Source of the DNA: Erysipelotrichaceae bacterium
GTDB taxonomy: Bacteria; Bacillota_I; Bacilli_A; Erysipelotrichales; Erysipelotrichaceae
NCBI GenBank assembly: GCA_900770275.1
Contig: CAAGJS010000296.1
Coordinates: forward strand, 1-6,049
Length of the DNA stretch: 6,049 nucleotides
Direction of reading: 5' to 3'
Made by a program: the position numbers and the translations under genes
Notes under the pieces: generated by a model
Database searches by the model: none
Seen by the model: only the letters and a program-made list of their open reading frames with translations
Told to the model about the DNA's origin: nothing
Shown here: positions 5,819-6,049 of the stretch, piece by piece
Layout of the letters: the number at the start of each line of letters is the position of its first letter
Numbering within the stretch: the first letter of the stretch is position 1

Positions 5819-6049
5819 TCACACCGCATCCGTCAGCGTGTACGTGACCTTCATGCTCTGCGCAGAAGTCTTCACCACCGGTGAGCTCAGGTTACAGATG
5901 GTTCCCAGATAGTTGCAGGCAAAGGAATAATACAGGTTACTACTCCACACCTCAAATCGCTGCAGATGGCCAGTCTCATGCGAAATATAGTAGATCGGGT
6001 ATCCCACACTGCTGGTAGATTCATCGGTCATCCGGTACTTGCCATCCGG
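5819..6049 (-). CDS. C-terminal end of a phage structural protein (probably tail/appendage), cut by the window edge
   Basis: The frame is open from the window edge to a TGA at 5821-5819, giving 76 residues. There is an ATG at 6031, but no ribosome binding site before it, and the frame continues upstream as PDGKYR, so this is the tail of a longer protein. The sequence is rich in Tyr, Ser and Thr (YYISHETGHLQRFEVWSSNLYYS, then KTSAQSMKVTYTLTDAV) and has no membrane segment, which fits a beta-rich virion protein. Its position directly before the membrane protein, holin and endolysin is where Firmicutes siphophages carry tail fibre or minor tail genes. The specific family cannot be named from this end. 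The stop overlaps the ribosome binding region of the next gene. Confidence 0.7.
   Translation of the reverse strand, partial: PDGKYRMTDESTSSVGYPIYYISHETGHLQRFEVWSSNLYYSFACNYLGTICNLSSPVVKTSAQSMKVTYTLTDAV

Noticed and set aside
1..6049. tRNA genes, CRISPR arrays, or insertion sequences
   Set aside because: No cloverleaf-like sequence, regularly spaced repeats, or transposase motifs were seen on either strand.

Overview
The window looks like one end of a prophage, or prophage-derived element, in a Gram-positive Firmicute, most likely a gut-type member of the Clostridia. The signs are strong AGGAGG-type ribosome binding sites, U-tailed hairpin terminators, a GH25/Cpl-7/LysM endolysin, a Phage_holin_5_2-like holin, and tandem large serine recombinases preceded by a small SHOCT-type protein. 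All real genes lie on the minus strand, so the biological order runs from high to low coordinates.

Late (structural and lysis) end, about 6049-4062: the C-terminus of a protein that continues past the window edge (probably tail/appendage), a small membrane-anchored phage protein, a holin, and a modular lysozyme endolysin. A hairpin terminator sits between holin and endolysin, and another closes the module after the endolysin. Together these genes finish the virion and lyse the host wall.

Integration module, about 4024-512: a small helix-turn-helix/zinc-finger protein, a 58-residue SHOCT-like protein, a 425-residue serine recombinase that lacks the usual coiled-coil arm, and a 522-residue serine recombinase that has it. 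Three of the four genes overlap or are closely spaced, so they probably form one transcription unit. It ends in a strong terminator 15 bases after the last stop codon. The pair of recombinases presumably integrates and excises the element; the two small proteins are candidate regulators or directionality factors.

Host flank, about 424-1: the C-terminal part of a superfamily II DEAD/DEAH helicase of the DUF3427 type. It is open from position 424 to the window edge but has no start, and is cut just upstream of helicase motif V. The simplest reading is that the element integrated into this helicase gene, with the attachment junction at roughly 419-511 and the missing 5' half beyond the other end of the element, outside this window.

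Most parts belong to known families. The parts most worth following are the unequal recombinase pair with its two small partners, the helicase target, and the structured leader and terminator between holin and endolysin.
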